A stretch of 64,000 nucleotides of DNA, taken from Haliscomenobacter hydrossis DSM 1100. GTDB taxonomy: Bacteria > Bacteroidota > Bacteroidia > Chitinophagales > Saprospiraceae. The notes under the pieces are model-generated. The model was not told the DNA's origin, searched no databases, and was given only the letters and a program-made list of their open reading frames with translations. Every line of letters begins with the position of its first letter. The stretch's first letter is position 1. This document shows, piece by piece, positions 1 through 8,019 of the stretch. The stretch lies in NCBI RefSeq assembly GCF_000212735.1, contig NC_015510.1, forward strand, positions 5,023,001 through 5,087,000, written 5' to 3'. The position numbers were made by a program, and so were the translations under genes.

Positions 1-291
1 GTGGACAGCATTTGGCACAAAGTAGATGTGATTGGTTCGGTCATGCCCAAAGGCACCATTACAGCCGACAACATCGCCTCCAAACGGGAGTTTCGGCAAA
101 GTGACGGTCAGTTTGTATACTATTTTCGCCTGCTGGAATTAAAAAACCGGAAAGAAATTGCACCCTTGAGCTATATTGAACAACAAGCGCGTACCTTCGT
201 GCTGCACAAACGCAAACTGGATTTGCTGCAGCGCAAACGTGAAGATCTTTATGAACTTGCCTTAAAGAAAGGCAACCTGGAAATATTTTAG
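1..291 (+). CDS. C-terminal part of a SurA-like periplasmic protein (5' truncated)
   Basis: The reading frame is open from the first base, so the gene begins upstream of the window; the GTG at base 1 is probably an internal valine. The 96 visible residues end in a charged helical tail rich in Lys and Arg (HKRKLDLLQRKREDLYELALKKG) of the kind seen at the C-terminus of SurA/PpiC-like chaperone proteins of Bacteroidota. Its position directly before a complete SurA-type gene on the same strand fits a common arrangement in this phylum, in which two or three parvulin-like periplasmic folding factors sit in tandem. The family call rests on the tail and the context only, because no complete domain is visible. 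Confidence 0.5.
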   Translation: MDSIWHKVDVIGSVMPKGTITADNIASKREFRQSDGQFVYYFRLLELKNRKEIAPLSYIEQQARTFVLHKRKLDLLQRKREDLYELALKKGNLEIF

Positions 292-379
292 TTCAGGGTT
301 CGAGGGTTCGGGGGGTCGAAGGTTTGGGGAGCCCCCGAACCCTCGAACCCCCGAACCCCCGAACCCTCAAACCCTTGAT
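292..379. repeat. CGAACCC-word inverted repeat, locus 1
   Basis: A GC-rich hairpin starts just after the TAG of the preceding gene. A 19-base left arm at 296-314 (GGGTTCGAGGGTTCGGGGG) is perfectly complementary to 332-350, with a 17-base loop. Further copies of the words CCCGAACCC and CCTCAAACCC follow up to the start of the next gene. The same words recur at 23393-23581 and 34962-35068. It could act as a transcript-stabilising or terminating hairpin between the two chaperone genes. Confidence 0.85.
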
Positions 380-382
380 GAA

Positions 383-1750
383 ATGCGGTATTTAATTTTT
401 GCTGTTTTGCTGACGACAACCATGGCAGCTACAGCGCAGCGGCAGATCCTGGACAAAATGGTGGCCACCATTGGTGGCGAAATCACCCTGCTTTCGGAAG
501 TAGAAGAGCAATACGCCTACACCAAAGCCCAACGCAATGGTGCCGTCCCGCCCGAAGCGCGTTGTATGCTGGTCGAACAGATTTTGGTGAACAAACTTTT
601 GCTCAATCAGGCCAAACTGGACAGTATTGAAGTGAAAGACGAGGAAGTTGAAAGTCAGTTGACTGCCCGGATCGAGCGCATCCTGAGTTACATGAACGAT
701 GACCTCAAACAGTTTGAAGAATATTATGGCCAAACCGTAAACGAAGTACGCGAGCAGTTTCGGGAGGATTTGCGCAACAACCTGCTAATTGAGCGGATGC
801 GCGCTAAAATTATGGCTGATGTAAGCGTTACCCCTTCTGAAGTAAAAGATTTTTTCCGGCGTATACCCAAAGACAGTTTGCCTTACTTCAGCTCCGAGGT
901 AGAAGTCGGCGAAATTGTCTACAAAGTTCCGATCAATAAAGAGCAGAAGCGGGTCACCATGGAAAAATTGGAAGACATCCGCAAACGCATCGTTGAAGGA
1001 AAGGAAGATTTTGCGGAATTGGCCAAAAAATACTCCGACGATGGATCTGCCCGTGGTGGCGGTGATTTGGGTTGGGCCAAGCGCGGCAAATACGTCACCG
1101 AGTTTGAAGCAGCAGCGTACAAACTGGAAGAAATGGAGGTTTCTCCCGTAATCGAAACCCAGTTTGGTTTTCACGTTCTGCAAATGTTGGGACGACGAGG
1201 AAACTCCATTCACGTAAGGCATATTCTGATCCGGCCGGAGATCACCGATGAAGATGTCGATCTTGGTCAGCGGCACATGGATACCGTACGCACCTTATTG
1301 ATCAAGGATTCTATTTCGTTTTCCCGCGCAGTGAAAAAGTACTCCGATAAAAACGTACAGAGTTTCAACAACGACGGACGGATGGTGAACCCAACTTCCG
1401 GCAATACTTTCTTTGAAGTAGGGGATTTGGATCCAGATATTTATTTCGCCATCGATACCATGAAAATGAATGGGGTGTCCAAACCCATCGAATTCCGCGA
1501 TGAATCAGGGGATTATTTCTTCCGCCTGGTGAAACTCATGTCGCGCACCGTACCGCACAAAGCCAACCTGGCCCAAGATTACGCCAAAATCCAAAAGGCA
1601 GCCATCGAATCCAAACGCAACGAGATCGTGAACAAATGGGTGGAAGAACGCATCCAAAAAACCTTCATGCTCATTGATCGGCAATACGAAGGGTGTCCGA
1701 ATTTGGCACCCTGGATGAAGGAGAATATGGCGGCAGCTAAGCCGGATTAA
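383..1750 (+). CDS. surA: SurA-type periplasmic peptidyl-prolyl isomerase/chaperone
   Basis: The 455-residue protein has a signal peptide (residues 1-18, ending TMAATAQ), a helical SurA N-terminal domain (about 25-170) and two parvulin (PpiC) domains at about 173-275 and 276-395. The first carries the typical segment FAELAKKYSDDGSARGGGDL followed by GFHVLQML; the second starts HVRHILI. A helical C-terminal tail follows. In the family, these proteins escort unfolded outer-membrane beta-barrel proteins across the periplasm and catalyse proline isomerisation. The length and the domain order match SurA. The ATG at 383 puts the signal peptide exactly at the N-terminus. The gene lies downstream of a second SurA-like gene and ends at a strong terminator. 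Confidence 0.88.
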   Translation: MRYLIFAVLLTTTMAATAQRQILDKMVATIGGEITLLSEVEEQYAYTKAQRNGAVPPEARCMLVEQILVNKLLLNQAKLDSIEVKDEEVESQLTARIERILSYMNDDLKQFEEYYGQTVNEVREQFREDLRNNLLIERMRAKIMADVSVTPSEVKDFFRRIPKDSLPYFSSEVEVGEIVYKVPINKEQKRVTMEKLEDIRKRIVEGKEDFAELAKKYSDDGSARGGGDLGWAKRGKYVTEFEAAAYKLEEMEVSPVIETQFGFHVLQMLGRRGNSIHVRHILIRPEITDEDVDLGQRHMDTVRTLLIKDSISFSRAVKKYSDKNVQSFNNDGRMVNPTSGNTFFEVGDLDPDIYFAIDTMKMNGVSKPIEFRDESGDYFFRLVKLMSRTVPHKANLAQDYAKIQKAAIESKRNEIVNKWVEERIQKTFMLIDRQYEGCPNLAPWMKENMAAAKPD

Positions 1751-1773
1751 AATACAAAAGTGTAAATGATGAA

Positions 1774-1815
1774 GGGGGTAACGATCTGAAACCGTTATCC
1801 CCTTTTTCATTTTTT
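1774..1815. terminator. Bidirectional intrinsic terminator
   Basis: A stem (GGGGGTAACG at 1774-1783 with CGTTATCCCC at 1793-1802, one G-T wobble) is followed by a T-rich run on the plus strand. It lies between the convergent surA and VOC genes and overlaps the last codons of the VOC gene, so it probably serves both. Confidence 0.8.
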
Positions 1816-2154
1816 ATACATCTCAATTTTTCGCCCGTCCGGGTCTTGAACCACACACATCCAGCCAAAATCGGTTTGAGCAGGAGTTGAAATGAATTTC
1901 ACGTTCAATTGTTCCAACTTATAGATCAGGGTTTCGAAATCATCTACTGCAAAGCCAAGTCTAAGATAGGGATCCGTCGCAGGCTGCCCTTTCGCCAAAG
2001 GATAAATTTCCAGCACCATTCCGTCGATCGTACAGGCATAATGGAAAGGGCCTGAGCCGTGTTGATGGTACTCAAATTCCAGGCCCAAGTAGGTGTAAAA
2101 CTGTGCCAACTGATCCGGGCTAGATGTACGAATAACCAGAAGTTTCAGGTGCAT
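1807..2154 (-). CDS. VOC (glyoxalase/bleomycin-resistance) family protein
   Basis: The 115-residue protein consists of one VOC domain made of two beta-alpha-beta-beta-beta units. Recognisable features are the opening LLVIRTSSPDQLAQFYTYLG, the central LRLGFAVDDFE and the final CVVQDPDGRKIEMYK, where the last Glu is a usual metal ligand of the fold. VOC proteins bind a divalent metal and act as lyases, isomerases, dioxygenases or drug-binding proteins; nothing here fixes the substrate. An ATG at 2154 is preferred over the in-frame TTG at 2160. The gene is convergent with surA and divergent from the Uma2-type gene. Confidence 0.78.
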   Translation of the reverse strand: MHLKLLVIRTSSPDQLAQFYTYLGLEFEYHQHGSGPFHYACTIDGMVLEIYPLAKGQPATDPYLRLGFAVDDFETLIYKLEQLNVKFISTPAQTDFGWMCVVQDPDGRKIEMYKK

Positions 2155-2225
2155 ATTCAAGTTTTGTTGTTGTTTGAAAGGTTAAGCACCTCCAAAATAA
2201 TGCTGCATCGTGTATCTATTTTCGT

Positions 2226-2233
2226 TATTTTTG
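2226..2233 (+). promoter_or_regulatory. Bacteroidota -7 promoter box
   Basis: TATTTTTG is an exact match to the Bacteroidota primary sigma -7 consensus TAnnTTTG. It lies 18 bases before the ATG of the Uma2-type gene. No clear -33 TTTG is seen at the expected distance. Confidence 0.45.
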
Positions 2234-2250
2234 TACAAACCGTCTGGATT

Positions 2251-2748
2251 ATGACATCGTTAACCGGAAACATCCAAGAACAAGAACTCACTCCATACGA
2301 GATTGAACGCAATAAACCTATGCCTAGTCTCAATCATTCCGCCATTCAAACCAACTTGGTTACGTTTCTAAATTATCATTACCGTAAACAATACACCATT
2401 CTGTCAGAAATTGAAATCATTATGCCTGAAAAGCCTGATGCAGTGCCTGATATTGCGATATACCCTAAAATAAAACTGGATTTTTTTGAGGATAAACTGG
2501 CTATGACAGAAATGCCACTTACGGCAATAGAAATTGGCTCTCCTTCTCAGTCAGATAATTTTATTGTTAGAAAGATAAATCGATATTTTGATGCTGGCGT
2601 GAAATCTTGTTGGTTTGTTATGCCAAGTTTTCAAGCCATTTCGGTTTATTCAGCAAAAGGGAAATACCAGTTTTTCTCTTCTGATATGACGCTTATGGAT
2701 AATACTACAGGTATCCAATTACCGCTCAATGAGATATTTTCTGAATAA
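2251..2748 (+). CDS. Uma2-family (DUF820) endonuclease-like protein
   Basis: The 165-residue protein has the Uma2/DUF820 layout of a PD-(D/E)XK nuclease fold. An N-terminal segment SLNHSAIQTNL is followed by an acidic motif VPDIAIYP, then AIEIGSPSQSD, matching the family's EVLSPS segment, and finally a Lys-rich helix leading to YFDAGVKSCWFVMP, close to the usual YxxAGVxEYWLVDP. Uma2 proteins are abundant in cyanobacteria and some Bacteroidota and their biological role is unknown. Longer in-frame starts back to 2059 would overlap the divergent VOC gene and have no family counterpart, so the ATG at 2251, just after a -7 box, was chosen. Confidence 0.8.
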   Translation: MTSLTGNIQEQELTPYEIERNKPMPSLNHSAIQTNLVTFLNYHYRKQYTILSEIEIIMPEKPDAVPDIAIYPKIKLDFFEDKLAMTEMPLTAIEIGSPSQSDNFIVRKINRYFDAGVKSCWFVMPSFQAISVYSAKGKYQFFSSDMTLMDNTTGIQLPLNEIFSE

Positions 2749-2818
2749 ACACCTGCTCCCCTCTAGGTAACATTTTCGCCATCCGCCCATATAGATATGG
2801 ATCAAAAACCATTCTATC

Positions 2819-3286
2819 ATGGAAGTGAAAAACCAAAAAACCATTGCAGTAATTTTTAGCATTGTGCTATTGGGGATAGTGTTATCACCAGTTGTTGAAA
2901 ACTGGCGAAAAACACCCCAAGACAATTTTCCGCTCTCCTATTATCCCATGTTTTCCAAAAAACGGGAGGCAACGTATACCCTGCGCTATCTGGTGGGGTA
3001 CGATAGTGCTCAGCAACGCCATCACATCCCCTACCATTACATCGGCAGTGGGGGCTTCAACCAGGTGCGTCGGCAAATCAACAAGCAGTGCAAAAAAGGC
3101 AAATCCGATAAGCTGGCCAAAAAAGTAGCCCGCCGCCTGGCCAAAACCAAAGATGCACCTTTTGCCAATTTGGAACGGGTGGAGGTCGTCAAAGGCACTT
3201 ATGATTTTGAAACCTATTTTTCAAAAGGAGATAAAACGCCGCTGAAAGAAAAAGTATTGAGCACCCAAAACATCGTTAAGCCATGA
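2819..3286 (+). CDS. Membrane-anchored protein of unknown function, coupled to HTTM gene
   Basis: The 155-residue protein has one N-terminal membrane segment (about residues 8-26), so it is probably anchored with the rest outside the cytoplasm. The soluble part contains NFPLSYYPMFSKKR and a basic, helical middle section (KKGKSDKLAKKVARRLAK). The stop overlaps the start of the next gene by four bases (ATGA), implying translational coupling. I do not recognise a named family beyond its association with HTTM genes. The start at 2819 places the membrane helix near the N-terminus. Confidence 0.65.
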   Translation: MEVKNQKTIAVIFSIVLLGIVLSPVVENWRKTPQDNFPLSYYPMFSKKREATYTLRYLVGYDSAQQRHHIPYHYIGSGGFNQVRRQINKQCKKGKSDKLAKKVARRLAKTKDAPFANLERVEVVKGTYDFETYFSKGDKTPLKEKVLSTQNIVKP

Positions 3287-4206
3287 AAAACCGCTTGTAC
3301 ACCCTCAACCATTACTGGTTTGCCCCCATTTCGCCCCTCCGCTTGGCCATTCTGCGCATCGCTACGGGCTGTTTTTCACTCTGGTACTTGCTGGATCGCT
3401 ACGGCATGCTACAACGCCTGTCCAAATCGGATGCCGCGCTTTTTGAACCCGTTGGACTAGCCAATTTACTGGCTGGGCCCTTGTCTCCGGAAGTTTTCCA
3501 AATGGTATTGCTCGCCACGATTGGCCTGAACATCGCCTACGTCCTTGGCTGGAAATTTCGCTGGACGGGGCCCACTTTTTCAATCGGATTGCTGTTTTTT
3601 ATGAGTTACCGCAACTCCTGGTCAATGATTTACCACAATTACAATTCGCTGGTCATCACCATTTTTGCCTTGGGTTTGGTGGCCTCCGCGGATGCGCTTT
3701 CTCTGGATCGCATGAACCGCAGTTCGCCTACGCCTAAAGCCAATTGGCGTTACGGTTGGCCAGTCAAACTCATTTGTGCCTGTACCCTTGCGGCTTATTT
3801 TTTATCGGGATTGGCCAAAGTATTTGGCGATTTGGCCTGGTCCTGGATTGATGGTAGTGCCATGCGTTCTCAAATTGCGGTAGATGCCCTACGCAAAGAG
3901 ATGCTGGGGGGCACTGGCACTGCTCTTTTTGAATGGCTTTATCCACATACCACGCTGTTTTTTATGCTGGGTTTTGGTGCGTTGATCCTTGAGTTGGGCG
4001 CACCATTGGTACTTTTGCACAAACGGCTGACCGCGGTGTGGGTAGTATTGACCCTTTCGATGCACTGGGGAATTTACCTCATCATGGGCATCGATTTTCC
4101 GTACCACACATCTGGCTTGATCTTTTTGTCGTTTTTTGAACTGGAAAAGACCTGGAGTGCTGTGCAACAAATTTTTAACCCAAGAGAAAAAGCGATGTAT
4201 TCTTGA
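3283..4206 (+). CDS. HTTM-domain (vitamin K carboxylase-like) membrane protein
   Basis: The 307-residue polytopic protein has about seven or eight hydrophobic segments. It opens with the HTTM-type sequence ISPLRLAILRIATGCFSLW and later has SYRNSWSMIYHNYNSLV, then AAYFLSGLAKVFGDLAWSWIDG, as is typical of bacterial HTTM proteins, which are distantly related to vitamin K-dependent gamma-carboxylase. The substrate of most bacterial members is unknown. It overlaps the preceding gene by four bases, so the anchored protein upstream is a likely partner. A strong terminator follows. Confidence 0.75.
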   Translation: MKNRLYTLNHYWFAPISPLRLAILRIATGCFSLWYLLDRYGMLQRLSKSDAALFEPVGLANLLAGPLSPEVFQMVLLATIGLNIAYVLGWKFRWTGPTFSIGLLFFMSYRNSWSMIYHNYNSLVITIFALGLVASADALSLDRMNRSSPTPKANWRYGWPVKLICACTLAAYFLSGLAKVFGDLAWSWIDGSAMRSQIAVDALRKEMLGGTGTALFEWLYPHTTLFFMLGFGALILELGAPLVLLHKRLTAVWVVLTLSMHWGIYLIMGIDFPYHTSGLIFLSFFELEKTWSAVQQIFNPREKAMYS

Positions 4207-4216
4207 AATGAAATAG

Positions 4217-4271
4217 GCTAAAAAAGAAAAGCGGCATCGAGATTTCTTCGACATCGCTTTTCTTTTTTAGC
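4217..4271. terminator. Bidirectional intrinsic terminator
   Basis: The 17-base arms GCTAAAAAAGAAAAGCG (4217-4233) and CGCTTTTCTTTTTTAGC (4255-4271) are perfectly complementary around a 21-base loop. The A- and T-runs in the arms make it work in both directions between the convergent HTTM gene and the P-loop gene. Confidence 0.88.
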
Positions 4272-4284
4272 TTCAGAAGTTTAC

Positions 4285-5334
4285 TCAAGCCACTGCCCGC
4301 AATACATTTATAGAGGGCTGAACCTCCAGCAAGTAGGGCAATTCAGTTCCTTCCAACAGATCTGTCAAGCGCAGTACTGGTGTGCTGCAAATCCGTTCTA
4401 CTTCCTGAATCAACAACTCGCTAGAGGTAAATAAGCCCGAAATAGCAAAAGGTTGGATTCCCATTTGCCGTAACATATCCTGCCCAGTTTGCACCCCCAG
4501 GCTATCTCCGCAAGAGAAAATGACCTGGTGTACCGTTTGCATAAAGCGTGAATTGTTCAACAACAGTGCCGTTTCGCGCTGGAGGATTCCATCCGCAATT
4601 TCCATCACGATGTATTCTGGATTTACTTCCGCTACCGTGATGTCTACCAAGGATTGGTAGAGGTCGAGCAGTATTTGTTCCGAGCAAAGAAAGGTGGAGG
4701 GGAAACCAAAATGGGCAAAATCGATACCCATATCCGCTCCGCGATCCACACAAAAACGCGCATCTTTAGGAAAAGCGGTCCCGGTGAGTTTGATGTACGC
4801 CGCACTATGCCCATTTTTTTTCAGCCCTGCACACAAATAAGCAGCGGTGGTGGTTTTGCCACTGTCCATTGAAGTTCCAATGGACAAAATAACTTTGGTT
4901 TTGATCTTATGGGGATGAAACTTGGTCAGTTGATCGGCGTTAATGGTATTCAATACCAACCCTTTGGTATCAACAGCATAGCCCAGTAGTTCTAATTCGG
5001 CAGGTGGGTTGCGTAGGGTTGCGTTCAAACTTTTTACGGTTCCAACCACTCCTCCCCGTCCCAACAATTGACAATTGATCGTGGGGACATCTGGCACATA
5101 GCCCTCAATTTGACTGGTGGCATAACGATTGCCAAAAGCGGCCATGATGATGTCTTCCTCAAAAAGATGACGGGCCACGCCATTGCCGTCCATCAACGCG
5201 GCAGAGTTGGCCATTACTACCCTGAAAATACCGACGTCACCCATTTTTGGCGTATAAGAACTGGCCATTTCCACATTCAATTCATAGGATTCGATAGCGG
5301 CGCAAATCTGTGCTTTTTTGATTTTGGTTTTCAT
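4285..5334 (-). CDS. P-loop NTPase, BioD/DUF1611-like, function unknown
   Basis: The 349-residue protein has an N-terminal domain of about 145 residues with no recognised family, then a P-loop domain. The Walker A is GTSMDSGKT (residues 153-161), followed by TTAAYLCAGLKKNGHSAAYIKLTGT, and later PEYIVMEIADG, which resembles the Walker B region of dethiobiotin synthetase, MobB and DUF1611 proteins. These families use ATP to activate a small molecule or handle a cofactor, but the substrate here is not evident. An in-frame start at 5415 would overlap the ABC gene by 29 bases; the ATG at 5334 is preferred because the extra 27 residues look like translated leader. It is the last gene of the minus-strand cluster. 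Confidence 0.6.
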   Translation of the reverse strand: MKTKIKKAQICAAIESYELNVEMASSYTPKMGDVGIFRVVMANSAALMDGNGVARHLFEEDIIMAAFGNRYATSQIEGYVPDVPTINCQLLGRGGVVGTVKSLNATLRNPPAELELLGYAVDTKGLVLNTINADQLTKFHPHKIKTKVILSIGTSMDSGKTTTAAYLCAGLKKNGHSAAYIKLTGTAFPKDARFCVDRGADMGIDFAHFGFPSTFLCSEQILLDLYQSLVDITVAEVNPEYIVMEIADGILQRETALLLNNSRFMQTVHQVIFSCGDSLGVQTGQDMLRQMGIQPFAISGLFTSSELLIQEVERICSTPVLRLTDLLEGTELPYLLEVQPSINVLRAVA

Positions 5335-5386
5335 GCGTAGTCGTTTTTGATTGTATTCGACTACATATCGACGGCTGGTGAGAATG

Positions 5387-7033
5387 TTACCGCAGTACGC
5401 GTGCTTTTTTTTCAATAAAAATTCCGCTTTCAGCCATGCTGGTAATGTTTAAGATGCCCGTCTTGGGTTGGTGTTGCTGCAACAATTGCTGGAGCTGTTG
5501 GCAAACTATTGGGCTCAATAAACGGTAAGGATCATGTAGCACCATAAAAGGTTTATGGGTCAAAAATGCTCGCATCCATTGCAACAATTGCAATTGGGTG
5601 GACGTAAGCATCGCCCGCTCTGTCAGTGGCGTATCGGGCTGGATGCTTTGTAAGTCAGGAAACAACTGTTGCCATTCGGCCAGTAATTGCTCGGCTTTGG
5701 CGTAGTGTTTGCGGCTATAAGCAATGGCTTCCAGTACATTTTTGCCATACAAAGGAAAAAGAGGGGACACAAAAGCGAATTGACGGCGAATGTCTTTGGG
5801 ATGAAGTTGGGTAAAAGAAACATCATCCAATTCAAGCGAACCCGCAATGGGTGTTGTCAAAGCAGCCAGGGTATTGAGCAAGGTATTTTGCTGGGGTTCC
5901 TCAAGCCTCAGGTGCAGTTGTTCTCCGCGCTGCAGTTGGAAATTAATGCAGGCCTCGGTTTTTTGGGCAGGGGAGAGCAATGTCAAATCTACCCTCAAGT
6001 GGGTAGGCTGAAACCGCTTTTCAGGCAGTTCATGGCCTCTTTCCAGTGGTTTTTCCAACAGATTGGCCATCTTCCGCAGCGAAATTCCTCCTTTTTTCCA
6101 GACCAGGCCAATTTGCATGACTCGGCTGAGCACGGGTTTCCAGGTCAATAAAATCAGGATCAGGGCAAAAAGTACATCTTGAGGAAAAGGGATGCCCTGC
6201 TTTTTCCAAAAATAGGCTGCACCCAAAACCAGCAACAAAAGTACATAAATGAAAAAAGGAATCAGGGCGCTCAACAGCGCTACCTGTTGCTGGTATTGAC
6301 GGCCCAAATCTTGAATTTTATTGACCCGTTTGTTAAACAACTGCTGTTCTGGCCGCTCCCGATTCAGGGCTTTGATGGTGTAAATATGGCTCAGTCGTTG
6401 GTTGACGAATGCCAGCAACCCTGCTTTGCTGTCGCGGCGACGTTCCTCGAGTTGTTCGATCCGCAGGTTAAACCGGGCGATGATTACTCCCATCAATACA
6501 CTACAGCCCAGCATCAACAATCCCAATTGACGGTTGAGCACCAGCATGAGCAACACGCCGAGAAACAATAAACTGGCATCGGCAAAAAATTGCAATACCC
6601 CCTTTCCCAATAATTGCTGGGCGCTGCCCAAATCCCCACTGAAGCGCATCAGGTATTTACTGGTCCCCGACTTTTCGTATTCCTGAGCGCTCATGCGCAG
6701 GTGCTGGGCAAAAAGTTTGTGGCGCAGCCAGACCAAATAACGCTCCAGCATAAATCCTTTCAGACATTTACGGGCGTAATCAAATCCTGCTTTGCCCAAT
6801 ATCGCTATGCTCAAAATGAGCAACCAATTGGGGCTAAAACCGACCTGCCAGCCAAATTTTTGCAGCATTCGCCCACGCATGGACTGAAACTCAAAAATGT
6901 CGGCATAGGCTTGTGCGATCAACAACGGCAACAGTAAAGTGAGGGCACTCCCACAAAACTCCAGGAGCAATACCCAAGCAAATGCAGGTCTTTGTTCACT
7001 TAAAAAACTGCGCAACAAGGTTCCGTTTTTCAT
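5387..7033 (-). CDS. ABC exporter-like protein with degenerate ATPase domain
   Basis: The 548-residue protein has the layout of an ABC exporter half-transporter: a transmembrane domain (about residues 18-325, with about six helices) fused to a C-terminal domain in the position of the ATPase. Every ATP-binding motif is altered. The Walker A position reads LRLEEPQQNTLLN with no GxxGxGK; the signature position reads LTSTQ (476-480) instead of LSGGQ; the Walker B position reads FMVLHDPY (496-503) instead of LDEP; the H-loop histidine appears as Ser. The surrounding fold signals (FVSPLFPLYGKNVLEAI, LLQWMRAFL) remain, and the frame is open throughout, so this is a conserved but probably non-hydrolysing ABC protein, or one that needs an active partner. 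No ATPase partner lies next to it. Confidence 0.75.
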   Translation of the reverse strand: MKNGTLLRSFLSEQRPAFAWVLLLEFCGSALTLLLPLLIAQAYADIFEFQSMRGRMLQKFGWQVGFSPNWLLILSIAILGKAGFDYARKCLKGFMLERYLVWLRHKLFAQHLRMSAQEYEKSGTSKYLMRFSGDLGSAQQLLGKGVLQFFADASLLFLGVLLMLVLNRQLGLLMLGCSVLMGVIIARFNLRIEQLEERRRDSKAGLLAFVNQRLSHIYTIKALNRERPEQQLFNKRVNKIQDLGRQYQQQVALLSALIPFFIYVLLLLVLGAAYFWKKQGIPFPQDVLFALILILLTWKPVLSRVMQIGLVWKKGGISLRKMANLLEKPLERGHELPEKRFQPTHLRVDLTLLSPAQKTEACINFQLQRGEQLHLRLEEPQQNTLLNTLAALTTPIAGSLELDDVSFTQLHPKDIRRQFAFVSPLFPLYGKNVLEAIAYSRKHYAKAEQLLAEWQQLFPDLQSIQPDTPLTERAMLTSTQLQLLQWMRAFLTHKPFMVLHDPYRLLSPIVCQQLQQLLQQHQPKTGILNITSMAESGIFIEKKARVLR

Positions 7034-7052
7034 AACCAGTTATGAATCGATT

Positions 7053-8015
7053 CTAACGATAGGTGTCAAACATGATGGTCACATGCAGCTCATGCGAAGC
7101 GCCCAAGGGTAAGTCAAAGGCAGAAATGTTGTAGTCAAAGCCGTAGCCAATTTTCAGGTTGGCGTCTTCAAACAAAAGGCCCGGCACGTTGAACCCCAGT
7201 TCCAGGTGCGCCAATCCATTGATGCCAAAACCCGCACCAAACCAAAGGGGGCGGGCGGGTTGAAAACGACCGTAGATATCGAGGTTGAATGGTGCTCCCG
7301 GCGTGTATTTGGCCCAGGCGGAGGTCTCTAAAAAAGCTTCCTGATTAAAAAAATGGTACCAGCCTGCGGTAGCGTAGTAGTGCGTTACCCGGCGTAGGGG
7401 AATAAAATCTTCGCCCACTTGTACCAGGGAATTGCCATGCAGCAACTGAGGTGCCGACAGCCCAAGGTAAATATTGTCCCCATCCAGTGCGTCTTCCATC
7501 CGGCGGTAATAAAATACCCCCACGCCAACATCAGGTTGGGTGACCGCAAAATCGATATCGGGTGATAAAGGATCGCCGAGGTCTTTCCAGATGATGCGGT
7601 TGGAATTGACCCGGTAATTGACCATTCCAACGCTCAAGCCTACGGAAAGTCCGCCAAAATAAGGGTCATTGGTGAAAATGCTGCCAATGCGTCCATGAAT
7701 ACCACTCAACCCAAAAGGGCCCGTGCGGTCTTGCATCACCGAAATGCCGCTGACCAACTCAAATGCGCCCCCAAAATCGGAAATGAACTCTCCGTTGACC
7801 TGCACCGTACGGGGCGTTTCCGGGTGACTGATCCACTGCATCCGGTACGATGAGGAGAGCGACACATTGTATTCGTACAAAAAAAAATCGCTGCTCACGG
7901 AGGCGGGATTCAACAAGGGTTGGTGCTGTCGAAACTGGGTAAAATAAGGCAGCTGCTGAGCCGTTAAGGGCCACAGAAACACAAGAAACAGGGAGCCGAG
8001 GTAAATGCGCAGCAT
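7053..8015 (-). CDS. PorP/SprF family outer-membrane protein
   Basis: The 320-residue protein has a signal peptide (MLRIYLGSLFLVFLWPLTAQQ) followed by LPYFTQFRQHQPLLNPAS, the family's start: mature PorP/SprF proteins open with a segment like PxxTQYxxNxxxxNPAxAG. It continues as alternating amphipathic strands with many Gly and aromatic residues, as expected of a beta-barrel. Family members are type IX secretion or gliding accessory proteins of the outer membrane; SprF is needed to export SprB in Flavobacterium. The ATG at 8015, four bases after the stop of the caspase-like gene, is chosen because it starts the signal peptide exactly; an upstream in-frame start at 8051 would add 12 polar residues. 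Confidence 0.82.
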   Translation of the reverse strand: MLRIYLGSLFLVFLWPLTAQQLPYFTQFRQHQPLLNPASVSSDFFLYEYNVSLSSSYRMQWISHPETPRTVQVNGEFISDFGGAFELVSGISVMQDRTGPFGLSGIHGRIGSIFTNDPYFGGLSVGLSVGMVNYRVNSNRIIWKDLGDPLSPDIDFAVTQPDVGVGVFYYRRMEDALDGDNIYLGLSAPQLLHGNSLVQVGEDFIPLRRVTHYYATAGWYHFFNQEAFLETSAWAKYTPGAPFNLDIYGRFQPARPLWFGAGFGINGLAHLELGFNVPGLLFEDANLKIGYGFDYNISAFDLPLGASHELHVTIMFDTYR

Positions 8016-8019
8016 GGGT

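Noticed and set aside
292-379. tRNA T-arm-like GGTTCGA sequences
   Set aside because: The GGTTCGA words belong to the CGAACCC repeat family; no acceptor stem or anticodon arm can be built.
2059-2250. 64-residue N-terminal extension of the Uma2-type protein
   Set aside because: It would overlap the divergent VOC gene by about 100 bases and precedes the -7 box; family members start near the ATG at 2251.
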